Shown here: positions 4,878-5,077 of the stretch, one piece after another | How the letters are laid out: each line of letters opens with the position of its first letter | How positions within the stretch are numbered: position 1 is the stretch's first letter | Source of the DNA: Lachnospiraceae bacterium | GTDB taxonomy: Bacteria > Bacillota_A > Clostridia > Lachnospirales > Lachnospiraceae | Direction of reading: 5' to 3' | Length of the DNA stretch: 5,077 nucleotides | Assembly: GCA_028694115.1 (NCBI GenBank) | Contig: JAQUUB010000206.1 | Coordinates: 1-5,077 of the forward strand | Program-made: the position numbers and the translations under genes | The notes under the pieces: model-generated | What the model saw: the letters and a program-made list of their open reading frames with translations, nothing else | Told to the model about the DNA's origin: nothing | Database searches by the model: none

Positions 4878-4905
4878 TGCCGCACAAGCGGTGCACAGTT
4901 TTTTT
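4878..4905 (+). terminator. intrinsic terminator after tetR and the short ORF
   Basis: CCGC (4880-4883) pairs with GCGG (4888-4891) around an ACAA loop, extended by two G-T pairs (4878-4879 with 4892-4893). An alternative uses TGC/GCA with a two-base bulge. Seven T follow at 4899-4905. The stem is short but GC-rich. It lies 52 bp after the short ORF and about 220 bp after the tetR stop. Confidence 0.55.
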
Positions 4906-5077
4906 GACAAGGAAAATTTATATTTTGTGTAGGGACAATAAACTGAAATTGATAGTGTCAAATGAGTTATGAAAAACCGAGCTGTAAAAAATAGGCTCAA
5001 ATAGAACCTTGATAATTGTAGATATGTAAATTTTGGTAGCTTACGCCACCCTTGACAGCGCAGAAAAGCAATGCTCT
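4906..5077. other. unassigned right-end stretch
   Basis: No convincing gene is visible here. A TTGACA at 5052-5057 could be a -35 box, but its -10 would fall at or beyond the window edge. On the - strand a frame is open from the edge down to 4662. It has no ribosome binding site, is unusually rich in Cys, Phe, Tyr and Ser, and runs antisense through the terminator and the short ORF, so I treat it as a shadow. The stretch may be the flank of a gene or mobile element beyond the window. Confidence 0.3.

Noticed and set aside
4904..4932. TTGACA at 4904-4909 as a promoter -35.
   Set aside because: The matching -10 position reads GTGTAG, and the TTG comes from the terminator T run.
4662..5077. Long open frame on the - strand, open to the right edge, with a Cys/Phe/Tyr/Ser-rich product.
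   Set aside because: It has no ribosome binding site, runs antisense through the terminator and the short + strand frames, and its composition is typical of a shadow.

Overview
The window reads like a low-to-mid GC Firmicute, most plausibly a gut Clostridia/Lachnospiraceae-type genome. This rests on AAGGAG/AGGAGGT ribosome binding sites at ideal spacing, near-consensus TTGACA/TATAAT promoters, short T-tailed terminators, and protein families typical of that group. It is an inference, since no rRNA or species marker is present. No CRISPR array, tRNA, rRNA, insertion sequence or complete mobile element is visible.

Layout from left to right. (1) Positions 1-524, + strand: C-terminal part of an AAA+ ATPase/DUF4143 protein with a PD-(D/E)XK-type nuclease-like fold, cut by the left window edge. 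(2) Positions 523-568: an imperfect hairpin between convergent genes. (3) Positions 577-2127, - strand: a 12-TM APC-superfamily amino acid permease, preceded 31 bases upstream by a NifI-like P-II signal protein (2159-2488, - strand). These two form an apparent operon. Its leader begins with a 29-bp hairpin (2552-2612) whose only two mismatches become G-U pairs on the operon strand. (4) Positions 2771-3709, - strand: a PAS-GGDEF diguanylate cyclase with intact catalytic motif and I-site, read from a near-consensus promoter at 3793-3821. (5) Positions 3710-4049: a divergent control region with a tandem 11-bp repeat, several dyads, a perfect consensus promoter followed almost at once by a terminator-like hairpin, and a paired dyad that looks like an autoregulatory operator. 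(6) Positions 4050-4655, + strand: a TetR/AcrR regulator. (7) Positions 4652-4905: a possible 57-codon ORF overlapping the tetR stop by GTGA, overlapped by a second protein-like frame, then a terminator. (8) Positions 4906-5077: nothing I can assign.

How the parts may work together. The P-II/permease pair suggests nitrogen- or energy-dependent gating of amino acid transport by direct binding, analogous to GlnK-AmtB but with an APC carrier. The leader hairpin suggests post-initiation control of the same operon. The diguanylate cyclase is a separate transcription unit sharing an intergenic region with the tetR gene. The TetR protein probably represses itself. Whether it also affects the cyclase is open, because the tetR dyads lie about 200 bp from the cyclase promoter.
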